A DNA stretch of 64,000 bases, taken from assembly GCA_016584495.1 (NCBI GenBank), contig WAID01000001.1, positions 2,718,421 through 2,782,420 of the forward strand. Direction: 5' to 3'. The stretch's first letter is position 1; each line of letters starts with the position of its first letter. The DNA is from Celoporthe dispersa (lineage: Eukaryota; Ascomycota; Sordariomycetes; Diaporthales; Cryphonectriaceae). Of the stretch, positions 12,204 through 22,157 are shown in pieces. The position numbers were made by a program, and so were the translations under genes. The notes under the pieces are model-generated. The model saw only the letters and a list, made by a program, of their open reading frames with translations. It made no database searches and was not told the DNA's origin.

Positions 12204-13050
12204 GGTTGGCTCAAAGAGAAGTGCTAATTACAACGTATAGAGAACAACTAGGTGGGAATAGTCTTCAAAGTGCAAGGCGAGGCTATGTATGATAATATTC
12301 CAGTTAATATGAAAATATTGCAAATGTCGACATGGGATATCTTGTAATCCAGACACAGCATATGGTTTGGACCTCGATGATGGGGGCTATTATACTCAAT
12401 ACACATGTTAGCTAGATGTTGGGCTGTAGTGGTCTCTCGCAGTGGTCGGCGCTCTCATCTGGTCATCCCTTCTATTCTCGGCCCCGAAGGACGACTATTT
12501 TCAACTAAGGGGAACCAACAGCCCCTCAGTACGCGCTGGCTGCAACGCAAGAGAAGGTTGCAAAAAGACTACAGTATTCTTAGATTTCGAGCCCCTGTTG
12601 AGCCTTTCCGGGGGGGAGGGAGGGGGGATATGCTCGCGGCTACGGCGATCTAAGTAGGGCATAACTATCCCACCAAACATTGCTGGAGTGTGCCTGACGG
12701 GCGTTGTTAGTACAGGGTCTTTGGCATGAGGCCCACAGCCAGTTGGGGGCAGGCGAGACGTACAGTAGGACAGAGGCAGGGTAAGTTGGGCCAATCAGCA
12801 CTCTATCCAGGATACGGCTGGCGCTTATGCGGTGCCTGGGTGAGACTCGTTGGTGGATAAGCGCCCAACTGTAAGGCAATTCCCAGCTCCAAACGGCGTC
12901 GCCAAAGAAGACACAACTCGACAACGACCTTCCTGCTTGCCTCCCTTAAAGTGACACCTGTATTGCCAAATATTTTGGGGTATATCCCGGAACCAGAACT
13001 CGCTCATCGTCGCTAGCCAACCTCATCCCATACACTAAAGTCTGCTCTCT
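12204..13050. other. shared divergent promoter region
   Basis: About 850 bp between the two divergent nucleotidyltransferase-like genes. The part next to the minus-strand gene is AT-rich; a G-rich tract lies at 12608-12628. No specific binding site can be named. Confidence 0.4.
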
Positions 13051-14031
13051 ATGGCATCACATCAGCAGCAGCAGCAACTATCCTCTATCCGCGAGCCCGA
13101 CGTAGAGGGCGGCCGGCTGTTGACGACAGTCTTGCAGCAACATGGCATCCCTTGTGCTCTATGGGCCGTCAGTGCCGCCGTACATTACGGGGTGGTCTTT
13201 GTCCTCTGGTCAGTAGTACATTTTCAGCGCCACGATCACTCGATTTGTTCCGTCAGGCCCCGGGTGAATTCTCGCTGACCTCCCAGCAGGATATTGAGAT
13301 CGCCATCAACGCAGCTGACCAGCAACGTGCTTTCGAGCTACTGTTATCTCACGGCCTCACTATTTCTGCTACCTCGGATCAGGAGAGATCATCACCTGCC
13401 TCCATCAGAGACTGGTACGAAAGCGGCCCTCGTCCTCGCAGTATCATGATCGCCGCAAAACGCGCCTGGTGACTCCCATATACGAGTTACCCCCACCGGG
13501 AATCCACTGGACGATATGCTGCGGCCATTCATCATCGTATACTCTGCCGAGGAAATCGGCTTGCCCATTATCCCTTTCCCAGCACCAGCGTCTGAGAACG
13601 AGTCCATCGCCGCTTACATCCCATTAACTGTTCTGAACGCGGGCCACGCCTTATGCGACGATGGATCATCCTCAGAAGAAAGGGAGGACTTGCCGCTGAG
13701 GGACACGAGGGTTCCCTCCTTTCAATCTTTGCTCAGGTCAGAAATGCACGTTTTGCTGATGCATGCTGAACCGCAGTCTCCGGTCTGGGGCCAGCACATG
13801 GCCCAGCTCTCCGAGCTCGTCCACTCCCGAGCTTGTGCGGGTGGGCTCGGCAACCTGCAGGAGGTGGTGGCGGACGAGAGGCTCGATGATTTTATCCAGT
13901 GGTTCCGGGCAAGTCTCAAGGGGGAAGCGGATTACGGAAGGCTAGAGGGGCTGCGGGCGACTTATCGGGAGAGATATCATTTAAAGGATGCGCGCGAGCC
14001 CTCTGTCGAGCAAACGGAAACAGGTCACTGA
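13051..14031 (+). CDS. nucleotidyltransferase-like protein, frame-broken
   Basis: Starts MASHQQQQQLSSIREPD. A Gly/Ala-rich stretch (ALWAVSAAVHYGVVFVLW) runs across an intron at about 13209-13289 into DIEIAINAADQQRAFELLL. This resembles the G-S/G...D-x-E/D metal site of nucleotidyltransferase folds; the assignment is weaker than for its neighbour. The downstream frame reads YELPP, then DDMLRPFIIVYSAEEIGLP, to a C-terminus ending VEQTETGH. Two frame breaks lie at about 13438 (one base) and in the C run 13490-13494 (one C short). The donor also appears one G short. Divergent to, and probably the same broad family as, the gene at 11373. The role is unknown. Confidence 0.65.
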
Positions 14032-14406
14032 TCATAATGTAGACGATAACGTTAATACTATGTACGGATATTTCTGCATGGAGAAAAGTCTTGGGCGGAC
14101 GGAGCTGACGTGCCAGTGGGTCGCGAGCTGGAGCGTTTAGCGGGCAGGGATACCCTGAACGGATCTTAAGGCCCTGAGGATGCCGCGCTAGTGGCCCGTC
14201 GGTCAGGGATGGTTCAGTACAAAAGATCGATCTCGAGTTCCATGACGCAAGGTACCAAGATCGGAGACATGTACTATGACAGCCAAGGGAATGGAATGGC
14301 TGATGAGCTTGCTGTGGGAGGTAAGTCTTCTGTTGTAGGTGTCTCTTTTCTTTTCTGTATCCTTTCCCTCCTCCCGTGCCGCAGCCTCAAGCCTCATCAT
14401 ATATTC
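14032..14406. other. intergenic, photolyase promoter/leader
   Basis: 375 bp. An open frame runs through it in phase with photolyase from 14191, but the first part is not protein-like. It should hold the photolyase promoter. Confidence 0.35.
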
Positions 14407-16451
14407 ATGCGCGTCTTGTGTATGAGCCTCTTGCGCTGCTCCTCGTCCTCCTCCACACCTCGCTCAGTGAAGGTTGGGAGGAAGTTCCTCTCTTCCCAGA
14501 TCGTCAACATGTCTTCCAAACGCAAGGCACCGCCCGCCAACGGCACAGCGGTCAAGAAGGCCAAGACCGCTTCATCCCTCACCGACCCCCACCCCTTCCA
14601 CAGGGAGGCTGAGGAGCATGGCATCGTGCTTCGCAAGTATTATCCACACGAGATGAGCAACTCCCGCGCCCTGGCGTACAACGAGAACAAGCTGCCGCGC
14701 CCCGTCGAGCAGCTCCAGGCTGCCCAGCAAGAGACGGCCGCAGCCCGCAGGAAGGTCCAGGCCGGCGATGCCGTCGTGCACTGGTTCAAGATGGACCTGC
14801 GGACGGCCGACAACACGGCGCTGTCCATGGCCTCGGCCAGAGCAAAGGAAGCCGGCCTGCCGCTCATCGGGCTGTTTGTAGTCAGCCCGCAGGACTGGGA
14901 GGCACACCTCACTGCACCTATCCGCATCGACTTCATGCTGCGGACGCTCGAGGTGCTACGGGCGGACCTGGAGAAGCTAGATATCCCGCTGCACATTGAG
15001 ACGGTGGAAAACGTAAGGACGTCCCCGTGAGGATCGCAAGCCTGATGGAGGAGTGGGGCGCCAGGCACCTGTTCACCAACATGGAGTACGAGGTTGATGA
15101 GCTGCGGCGCGAGGCGAACATCGTGAGGCTGCTGGCGGAGAGGGGCATGGCGTTTGAAGTCGTCCATGACACATGCGTGGTCCCGCCGGGCAAGCTGATC
15201 ACCGGTGCGGGAAGACAATACGCCGTCTATTCACCCTGGTTCCGTTCTTGGGTTGCTCATGTCCACGCGGACCTAGACTTGCTCGAGGAGCTTGACGCAC
15301 CGACAAGGAACCCCAAGGTGGCGCGTCAGAGGTTTGAGAGGCTTTTGGCGGCAGCATCCCGGAGGCCCCTGCTACCAAGGTGCTCTCGGCTGAGGATGGG
15401 AAGAGGTATCGAGCTCTCTGGCCTGCTGGAGAGCACGAGGCATACAGGCGGCTCGGCAAATTCTGCGAAGAGAAGATCAGCTCGTATGGAGCAAACCGCA
15501 ATCTGCCGGCGGCCCACAGCACCTCGTCGCTCTCTGTACACCTTGCCAGCGGTACCATCAGCGCGAGGGCTTGCATCAGGGCGGCGAGGGACAGTAACTC
15601 GACGAAGAAGCTGGACGGCGGCAACCAGGGAATCCAGACGTGGATCAGCGAGGTGGCATGGCGAGATTTTTACAAGCACGTATTAGTGAACTGGCCATAT
15701 GTCTGGTACGTCCGGGCCCGCTGCAGCCGGGAGAGGCGTCTTCGCCCACGAGAGACACAAGACGGAGCTGACCAGCACGATCCTAGTATGAACAAACCCT
15801 TCAAGCCCGAGTACTCCAACATTGAGTGGTCCTACGAGGAGGAGCACTTCAGGGCCTGGGCTCAGGGCCAGACGGGTTTCCCCATTGTTGATGCCGCCAG
15901 TAAGCAGCCCTCCCTCGCTCTCTCCCTCGCTCCCTGACAGATAATTCTATCCCCTCGCCGCTCAGATGCTTTCAGCATAATTCACATGCCAGAATGCTAA
16001 CTCGAGAGTCTTGAAAGTGAGACAAGTACAGCACATGGGCTGGATGCACAACCGCTGCAGGATGATCGTGGCCTCGTTTCTCAGCAAGGACCTCCTCCTC
16101 GACTGGCGCATGGGCGAGCGGTTCTTCATGGAGAACCTCATCGACGGCGACTTCGCCTCCAACAACGGCGGCTGGGGCTTCTCCGCGTCGGTTGGTGTGG
16201 ATCCCCAGCCGTACTTTCGAGTGTTCAACCCGCTGCTGCAGAGCGAGAAGTTCGATGCGGACGGGGAGTACATCCGCAAGTGGATTCCCGAGCTGAGGGA
16301 GGTGAAGGGCAAGGCCATACACGACCCATATGGGCGAGGTGCGGCGGCGATCGCCAAGAAGGGAGGCTACCCAAAGGCCATCGTCGAGCACAAGGGCTGT
16401 CGCGAGAGGGCATTAGCAGCGTATAAGAAGGGAATTACCGCTGACCTGTAG
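14407..16451 (+). CDS. phr1: deoxyribodipyrimidine (CPD) photolyase, class I
   Basis: FAD-dependent light-driven repair of cyclobutane pyrimidine dimers, in the nucleus and possibly mitochondria. The canonical start is 14509 (MSSKRKAPPANG, followed by a basic KKAKT stretch). An in-frame ATG at 14407 would add 34 residues rich in Arg/Ser/Leu and free of acidic residues, like a mitochondrial presequence. The N-terminal domain includes HWFKMDLRTADNTAL; FAD-domain motifs include TSSLSVHLASGTIS, WISEVAWRDFYKH, TGFPIVDAA, then MHNRCRMIVASFL and SVGVDPQPYFRVFNP. Introns lie at 15706-15786 and 15900-16017; the second ends at GAAAG after a CTAAC branch and rebuilds VDAAMRQVQHMGW. Frame breaks of one base lie at about 15010 and about 15340. 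Light induction is usual for the family but cannot be read here. Confidence 0.92.
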
Positions 16452-18759
16452 GCGAAAGCGTGCTTGGGAACCAGCTGCGTTGTTCGAGGCATCTCTTCTT
16501 GGGCCTGCATGGCGATTTGGGGGAAGCCTGGGAAGGCGAATGTGGCGTTCTGGTGTCTAAAGTAGAGTGGCTGGATATTGTTAAGGTCAAAGACTCCTCT
16601 TCTGGGCAGGGCGCCTGCTCCCACACAGCTACTGTACCCACCAACGCACCTACGGTGACCTACCGAACACCTCTACTGGGAACTATCGTCTCCACCCGCC
16701 TTTTTGATCCTACCTCCGACCTCCTAATTTGCCTCCTGTTCCGAATCAACTCGTGCCCTCACTCTTAGATACCGCGCATGTACGTTCCAATACCACCGAA
16801 CTCCGCACAGGCAAAATTGTTTCATGGTCGTGCTATACGCGCAGTCGACGCGGCAGGTCTGAAACGTGGAACATGGTGTTGAGACAACTCGGGTGGAGCG
16901 GGAACCAAAAATCCCAGGTGAGACGCACTGACAGCGATATGCTAAGGACATGAGAGAAAACGAGATCATAAATATCGCCAATGTCCTCTACTTTGAGGAT
17001 TGAGGTCCTTTTGGTCTGTCTTGCAGCTCCCTTGCGCTCCTGGAGCTCGCGGCCCTCGGTGCACGCCACGCGCCTCCAGCCATAGGCCTGTCGCTCATGA
17101 ACCTGGCATAGCGACATTCGACCAGACAAACCCGCCAAAGCATCGAGAAGCCACCAGACCCTCCCTGTGTTCTCAGTTCCGCCGCCGGACCTCTCCGCAT
17201 CCCCCGTTGTGGACCCTGCGGCGTCGAGCTCCGAGGACCACCACGCGCTCCGCATCGCCTCCCAAACCCCCCTAAAGGCCCGAGAATGCGTTGAGCGCGC
17301 CAGCCGTCTCCGCCGACTGAGCTTCCCTCTCATGCCACGTGGGCCGTACGGCCCGGCAAAAAAAAAAGTTCAGCCGACCGTCGAGGCGCCGTCCGTCCGA
17401 AATTCCCTCTGGAAGAAACCCGCACGACCTGGAAGCGATCGCAATCAGCCGTCCGAGCGCCATGCTCCGTCTGATTCCCGCTGGAAGACCTCGTGCGCAC
17501 GCCTGGAAGTGGGACATGTGTATCCGAGAAGAACAGATACAAGAAAACCCGATATTTCGACGTCGATGATCCCTTCCCCGTCCGTTCGACAACATCTTGC
17601 CTCTGGAGAGACAAACGCGCGAGGATCAGAAGCGGCACGCGACCTGACGTCGAGCTCCGCCAAGCTCTGACAGGTTGCCCGCTGAAGCACCCTCGCGCGT
17701 CCATTCAAAGGCGGATCCCGTTATTACCAGATCACGCCCAAACGAAAAAGTCGAACGTCGATGGACCCGAGACTGGCTCCCCGCTGGAAAGATCTCACGA
17801 CCCCCGCGGCGTGACCTTGAAGCTGGTCGCAGCCAGATCTTGGAAGATCCTCCGCCCCAGGTTGACGACCCTGCGCCCTGGCTGCCTCTCTCAACGGGGA
17901 ATATCCTGCCTTGCCATGGTCAGTGGCAGCATGATTTCCCGAGTGTGTATATTTTGCCGGGATGATTGTTTCCCTCCTGAATATCTTGAGACCGCGCGCA
18001 CACGGAAGCGCTTGGCTTTCCCCATGGCTGATATGCCTCTCTCTCTCTGCCACCGCAGCCTAAGCTCCCGCACCAACAGATGGCGGTCGAGTTCACAGGC
18101 GAGCGAGCATTTGAGGAGAAGTCGCTGGAGTGGATGTCGCGCTAGGCCTACCTGATCATTTGGGGAGACACACAGCAGTGGTGTTTTTCACGTCCCTAGG
18201 GTGTTGAGGATATTTACCAAGTCAGCCCTTCATAATGCCGAGAGTAGGGCACCGGAGCTGGGGAGAGAGAGGGAGACACCGGTGTGCAGGCTGGGAGCCG
18301 TACAGGTCGGTCATAAATGTCAGGATAGCTCTGATAGGCCGGTCCAGAGACCCATAGACTGTCACACCTCGTTTGTGTCATCTCAATATACAGTTCCATT
18401 ATACATCCATTTCAGGCGGCCGTGTAGGTTCAAACTGGCGGCCACCATGAACACTGAAGTTTCCACGGCACAATTTTTTTCGTACAATCGCACTGAGGCT
18501 TGCCACGTGCACGTACGAACACGCGGGCATCTCATAGCTCGCAGTCACGGTACCATCCTGTCCCTGACCTAATTCTTAAATATAGGTGCATGATCAATTT
18601 GGTGTTTGGTGTTTCCTTTTGTGCGTCGTCAAGGTAGTCCCACTGGGAACGAGCCAAGGTGTGGGTCTAGGGCACCCGCACGCAGAAAATTCTTTCGTTC
18701 CATCTTGACGATATAAAACTTTTTCTCAGCCGGATTTCAACCAAACGCGTCTTCTCGAT
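16452..18759. other. intergenic with one doubtful coding stretch
   Basis: About 2.3 kb between photolyase and tRNA-Lys. No known protein domain. The interval 17110-17965 (listed separately) has some coding-like composition. The rest shows nothing that I can interpret. The last 100 bp before the tRNA carry no obvious signal beyond the gene-internal promoter. Confidence 0.4.
17110..17965 (+). other. possible degraded or mis-sequenced coding stretch
   Basis: Two overlapping plus-strand frames read like a Ser/Pro/Arg-rich disordered protein: one around 17110-17670 (contains VFSVPPPDLSASPVVDPAAS), the next at 17675-17965 (contains GKISRPPRRDLEAGRSQI). A single-base break between them would fit the error pattern seen in the real genes. 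There is no ATG at a sensible place, no domain and no clear introns, so it may be chance in GC-rich DNA. Confidence 0.18.
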
Positions 18760-18796
18760 GCCCGGCTAGCTCAATCGGTAGAGCGTGAGACTCTTA

Positions 18797-18815
18797 CAGA
18801 GTTTCCGATTCTGAA
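18797..18815 (+). other. canonical tRNA intron (anticodon loop)
   Basis: 19-nt intron directly after A37, the standard position for eukaryotic nuclear tRNA introns cut by the tRNA splicing endonuclease. Its first bases (CAGAG) can pair with CTCT of the anticodon loop, giving the usual anticodon-intron pairing. Confidence 0.85.
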
Positions 18816-18831
18816 ATCTCAAGGTTGTGGG

Positions 18832-18891
18832 GTATGTTATTATCGTTCACACATGATGTGGTTGCAGCACGATCTCTAACAGCACCTCCAG
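18832..18891 (+). other. spliceosomal-type intron inside the tRNA T-arm
   Basis: 60 nt inserted exactly between the 5' T-stem strand (GTGGG) and the T-loop (TTCGACC). Donor GTATGT at 18832-18837, branch site CTAAC at 18876-18880, acceptor CAG ending at 18891, with branch A to acceptor 12 nt. All three match the introns of protein genes in this window in sequence, spacing and length. Removing it rejoins GTGGG to TTCGACC. It is not at a position cut by the normal eukaryotic tRNA endonuclease. Confidence 0.75.
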
Positions 18892-18934
18892 TTCGACCCC
18901 ACGTCGGGCTCAATTCCCGTCGATACTTCGATTC

Positions 18935-18945
18935 TTTTTTTTTTT
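18935..18945 (+). terminator. RNA polymerase III terminator for tRNA-Lys
   Basis: Run of eleven T, 25 bp after the mature 3' end. This supports a transcribed gene rather than a stray pseudogene. Confidence 0.75.
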
Positions 18946-20498
18946 CTTCCTCTCCCTCAATCCGTCAAGTTTTGGTGCTTATTTTTCCCTTTTTTTTTAA
19001 TACAACATGTCACTGAAGTATAATAACCACCAGGCCCTACTACCTTTACAATGTTATTGTCATGTATATTCCTTGTCATGGGTTCATGTCCCAAGCACAC
19101 GTACACAGCAGATCATGGCCTTCAAGGTAATGTTATGAAAAAGTGATGAGATTGTCCCTTGGGTCAGGTGCCTGGCTTCACTATCATGGCGACTCCTCAC
19201 CAGCAGCAAGTTTTGTGTGCTACTTGGGCAATTCATGAACCAATTCAGAATCAACCAGGCAACTTGCAATACTGCTTGATCTATCTATAATGCGGTAACC
19301 ATTGCTACTTGATCTTGTTGAATTATACAGAACAATGAACATCTTTTCACAGAAGCATTTCTTCTTTTGCTTTATACAAAGACTACAGTATGAATGTGAT
19401 GATTTGAATTTGTGCGCAGCAAGGTTGTAAAGGACTACTTCCCATCACGACCTCCTCCTCGGTGTGTACCATGCTGATGGACCTGATACGCCTCTCTGAC
19501 TTCCAGTCTTTAGACAAGGCAAACTAGTGCCAAGTCAATGTGTTCACTGACTCACTTTCTTCATCTTGGAGTTGAAACAATAAGAGATGCTATCACCTGA
19601 TTCTTGTCTTGGGAGTCCGTGAGGATGAGCGCAGCCCCTGGGGAAACAATGAAATCAGCCAATCATCTGTTTGCTGGAGACTCTACAATCTCTGTTTCAC
19701 TTGAAGATATCGACCACCGGCAAATAGTGAGGACCTGATAATATAACATCACTCTTTAGTTTCTAGCCGCGATAATGATGCCTCATAGTCATTTGTTCAC
19801 GTCAGCATACCATTCAGTTCCTCTGCAGTGGCTTCCTAAAACAAAGAGAAATGATCTCACGTCTTATCACGACCTTGATACGAAAGATGGATCCCCAAAG
19901 AAACGGCCAGACCAATTTCACATGGCTGCCGCGTGATCCTCAGCAGAGCGCCGCGGACTGCTGTGCCCTGAACCTGAGCAGGTGCTGCACTAGGGCGGAC
20001 GACACTCGACCCAGGTCGTGCCAAGCCGGTTACCCGCAGCGTCGGGACTCGGTGGGCTCGAAGACGATTGGAGCGGGTAAATGCGCAGGATAAGAGGTGC
20101 AAAGAGTTTGCCCTGAACCGCCCTAGGCGGGTCTCCAGGGAGAATGCTAGACGGCTCTCTAGGCGACTTTAACCGCTGCTAGTGATGGGACTCCTGCCGC
20201 AACAGTGGGTTGACATGCGCCTGGACGGGGATCGTTCATGGAGGGGCGCAGGCACGCCTCTCATCGTGCTCAATGAAAGGGACAGACAGTCAGAAATCTG
20301 GGACAGTAATACCATCTTACATCTGTCCAGCTATCATTCCTGAACAACATACTTCATATCCACGGTCCACTGCTTCTCTTGTCCTCTCTTGACCCCTTCC
20401 TTGCACATCATCGACATCACGTCACAGTGCTCTACGGAGGAATCGGACCTGCTGTGAAAGATAGACCTGCTGCTGACACGGAAACATCTCGTGTGAAG
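18946..20498. other. intergenic; includes GC-rich island
   Basis: AT-leaning, gene-free DNA, except for a GC-rich block at about 19905-20240 that is free of long open frames (listed separately). The last 250 bp should contain the promoter and leader of the xylitol dehydrogenase gene. Confidence 0.4.
19905..20240. other. GC-rich island with strong hairpin
   Basis: Sharply more GC-rich than its flanks. It contains a nested inverted repeat at 20111-20140: CCCTG pairs with CAGGG, and inside it CCGCC pairs with GGCGG around a 3-nt loop. It could be a structured RNA gene or a remnant of a coding region; neither can be shown. Confidence 0.25.
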
Positions 20499-21628
20499 AT
20501 GGAGGGCAAATCTGTGAGATGGACCATAGCTCGCCCCTGACGCTTCATACACGGCAGGACTGACCCCGTCATCAGAACCTCTCCTTCATCCTCAACAAGC
20601 CCAAGGACGTTGGCTTCGCCGAGCGCGCCGTCCCCAAGCTCAGCTCCCCACGAGGTGCTCGTCGCCGTCTCCTGGACCGGCATCTGCGGTTCCGACGTGC
20701 ACTACTGGCAACATGGCGGCATCGGGTCCTTCGTCGTTAAGGAGCCCATGGTGCTGGGCCACGAGTCCGCCGGCGTCATCGCCCAGGTAGGCGAGGCCGT
20801 CACCAGCCTAAAGGTGGGCGACCGCGTGGCCATCGAGCCGGGCTATCCGTGCCGCCGCTGCGAGCACTGCCTGCGCGGCAAGTACAACCTGTGCAAGGAG
20901 ATGGTCTTCGCCGCCACTCCGCCCGTGCACGGCACCCTGACGGGCTTCTATACCGCCCCGAGGACTTCTGCTACAAGCTGCCCGAGAACGTCTCGCTGCA
21001 GGAGGGCGCCCTGCTCGAGCCCACCGCCGTGGGTGTGCACATTGTCCGCCAGGCCAAGGTGCAGCCCGGCCAGAGCGTCGTGGTCATGGGCGCGGGCCCC
21101 GTGGGCCTGCTGTGCGGCGCTGTCGCCAAGGCCTACGGCGCGAGCACCGTCGTGCAGGTCGACATTGTCCAGTCCAAGCTGGACTTCGCCAAGGACTTCT
21201 GCGCCACGCACACGTACCTCTCGCAGCGCGTCAGCGCCGAGGAGAACGCCGCCAACATCAAGGCGTCGTGCGGCCTGCCCGACGGCGCGGACGTGGTCAT
21301 CGACGCGTCCGGCGCCGAGCCGAGCATCCAGGCCTCGATCCACACCCTCAAGGTCGGCGGCACCTACGTCCAGGGCGGCATGGGCAAGGCCGACATCACC
21401 TTCCCCATCATGGCGTTCGCTATCAAGGAGGCGACGGCACACGGGTCATTCCGGTACAACAGCGGCGACTACAAGCTCGCAGTGGAGCTGGTCGCGAGCG
21501 GCAAGATCAACGTGAAGAAGCTGATCTCGGGTCAGGTGCCGTTCGAGGAGGCAGAAAAGGCTTTTGAGAAGGTGCTAGAAGGGAAGGTCATCAAGATGTT
21601 GATTGCAGGGCCGAACGAGAAGATCTAA
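20499..21628 (+). CDS. xdh1: xylitol dehydrogenase (zinc MDR family)
   Basis: NAD-dependent oxidation of xylitol to D-xylulose in the fungal pentose pathway, cytosolic. Exon 1 is five codons (MEGKS), then an intron at 20514-20575, then [20 protein letters not shown], the typical xylitol dehydrogenase start. Catalytic zinc site: [11 protein letters not shown] and GHESAG. Structural zinc cysteines: [15 protein letters not shown]. Rossmann motif: [19 protein letters not shown]. The sequence fits xylitol rather than L-arabinitol dehydrogenase ([15 protein letters not shown]). Frame breaks: C run 20646-20649 (one extra or two missing) and 20956-20959 (one C short, giving [20 protein letters not shown]). 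No regulator site could be identified. Confidence 0.92.
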
Positions 21629-22075
21629 GGAGGAGGGCCTTTCTTTCGAGAGGGAGGGGGAAAGGCGTTGTGGCTGGGGTGAGAAGCAGGCGGAACCGTG
21701 AAAATGCATCTGAAGAAAACAAATTGTCATCGAGCTTTTGGAGCAGGTAGATTTGATAATTGAAATAAAAGCATCGGGACTGGACGGGAGAACTTGCATC
21801 ACTTGTCCATTATTCGCCAGCTTGTGTTTCCAATGAATACTCTTGCTATGTTTTCATGAATATGCATCTTTTGGGTTTTGTCTTTAATAAAAGCACATAT
21901 ATATATGTGTGTGTGTGTGTATTTTTTTAAAAAAACAACTATTATACAGACGAATACTAGAGCAGTATTGTTTTGGTTGATACAAGAAAAATAATTTGCA
22001 TATTGATGTTCAGTTGCATGAGATGTTAGAAGTTTGTACTATATAATCATTGTTTTTCAAGATCTTAGAAATTTA
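21629..22075. other. AT-rich 3' flank with AT/TG microsatellite
   Basis: AT-rich DNA after the dehydrogenase. A compound (AT)n(GT)n repeat lies at 21896-21920, followed by T- and A-runs. No gene seen. Confidence 0.5.
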
Positions 22076-22157
22076 GGTCCTGTGGCGCAGTGGTTAGCGC
22101 AACAGCTTTACACGTGTGTCTCGCTGGAGGTCGTCGGATCGTACCCGACCAGGATCA
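22076..22157 (+). tRNA. tRNA-Val(UAC), possibly degenerate
   Basis: Acceptor GGTCCTG pairs with CAGGATC (one G-T), then discriminator A. D-stem GCGC/GCGC, T-stem GTCGG/CCGAC, variable loop five bases. The anticodon loop reads TTTACA + C once a 9-nt insert (22113-22121) after position 37 is removed; this is the Val(UAC) loop. Odd points: T-loop ATCGTAC has A instead of T at position 54, as in initiator tRNAs, and the top pair of the anticodon stem is A-G. It sits in AT-rich DNA. Could be a functional gene or the head of a tRNA-derived repeat. Confidence 0.6.

Larger units (their letters stand above)
18760..18910 (+). tRNA. tRNA-Lys(CUU) with two interruptions
   Basis: Cloverleaf parts in order: acceptor GCCCGGC (18760-18766), D-arm GCTC...GAGC, anticodon stem TGAGA (18786-18790) with loop CTCTTA and anticodon CTT at 18793-18795. 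After the first intron come the 3' half of the anticodon arm (A38 then TCTCA, 18817-18821), variable loop AGGTT, T-stem GTGGG (18827-18831), then after the second insertion TTCGACC, CCAC, and acceptor GTCGGGC. The A box (TAGCTCAATCGG) and a B box (GTTCGACCCC, 18891-18900) are present, and eleven T follow. The mature form matches the eukaryotic Lys(CUU) pattern except that the 3' T-stem has four instead of five bases after a 7-nt loop (one C short), which fits the homopolymer under-calling seen elsewhere. Confidence 0.9.

Noticed and set aside
17493..18155. 220-codon plus-strand frame
   Set aside because: Conflicts with the more protein-like overlapping frames at 17110-17965, and itself has no domain; not convincing as a gene.
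18797..18891. Reading the tRNA-Lys region as a chance tRNA-like pseudogene
   Set aside because: Both halves match the Lys(CUU) consensus closely, both promoter boxes and a Pol III terminator are present, and the two insert borders are exact; decay would not leave this.
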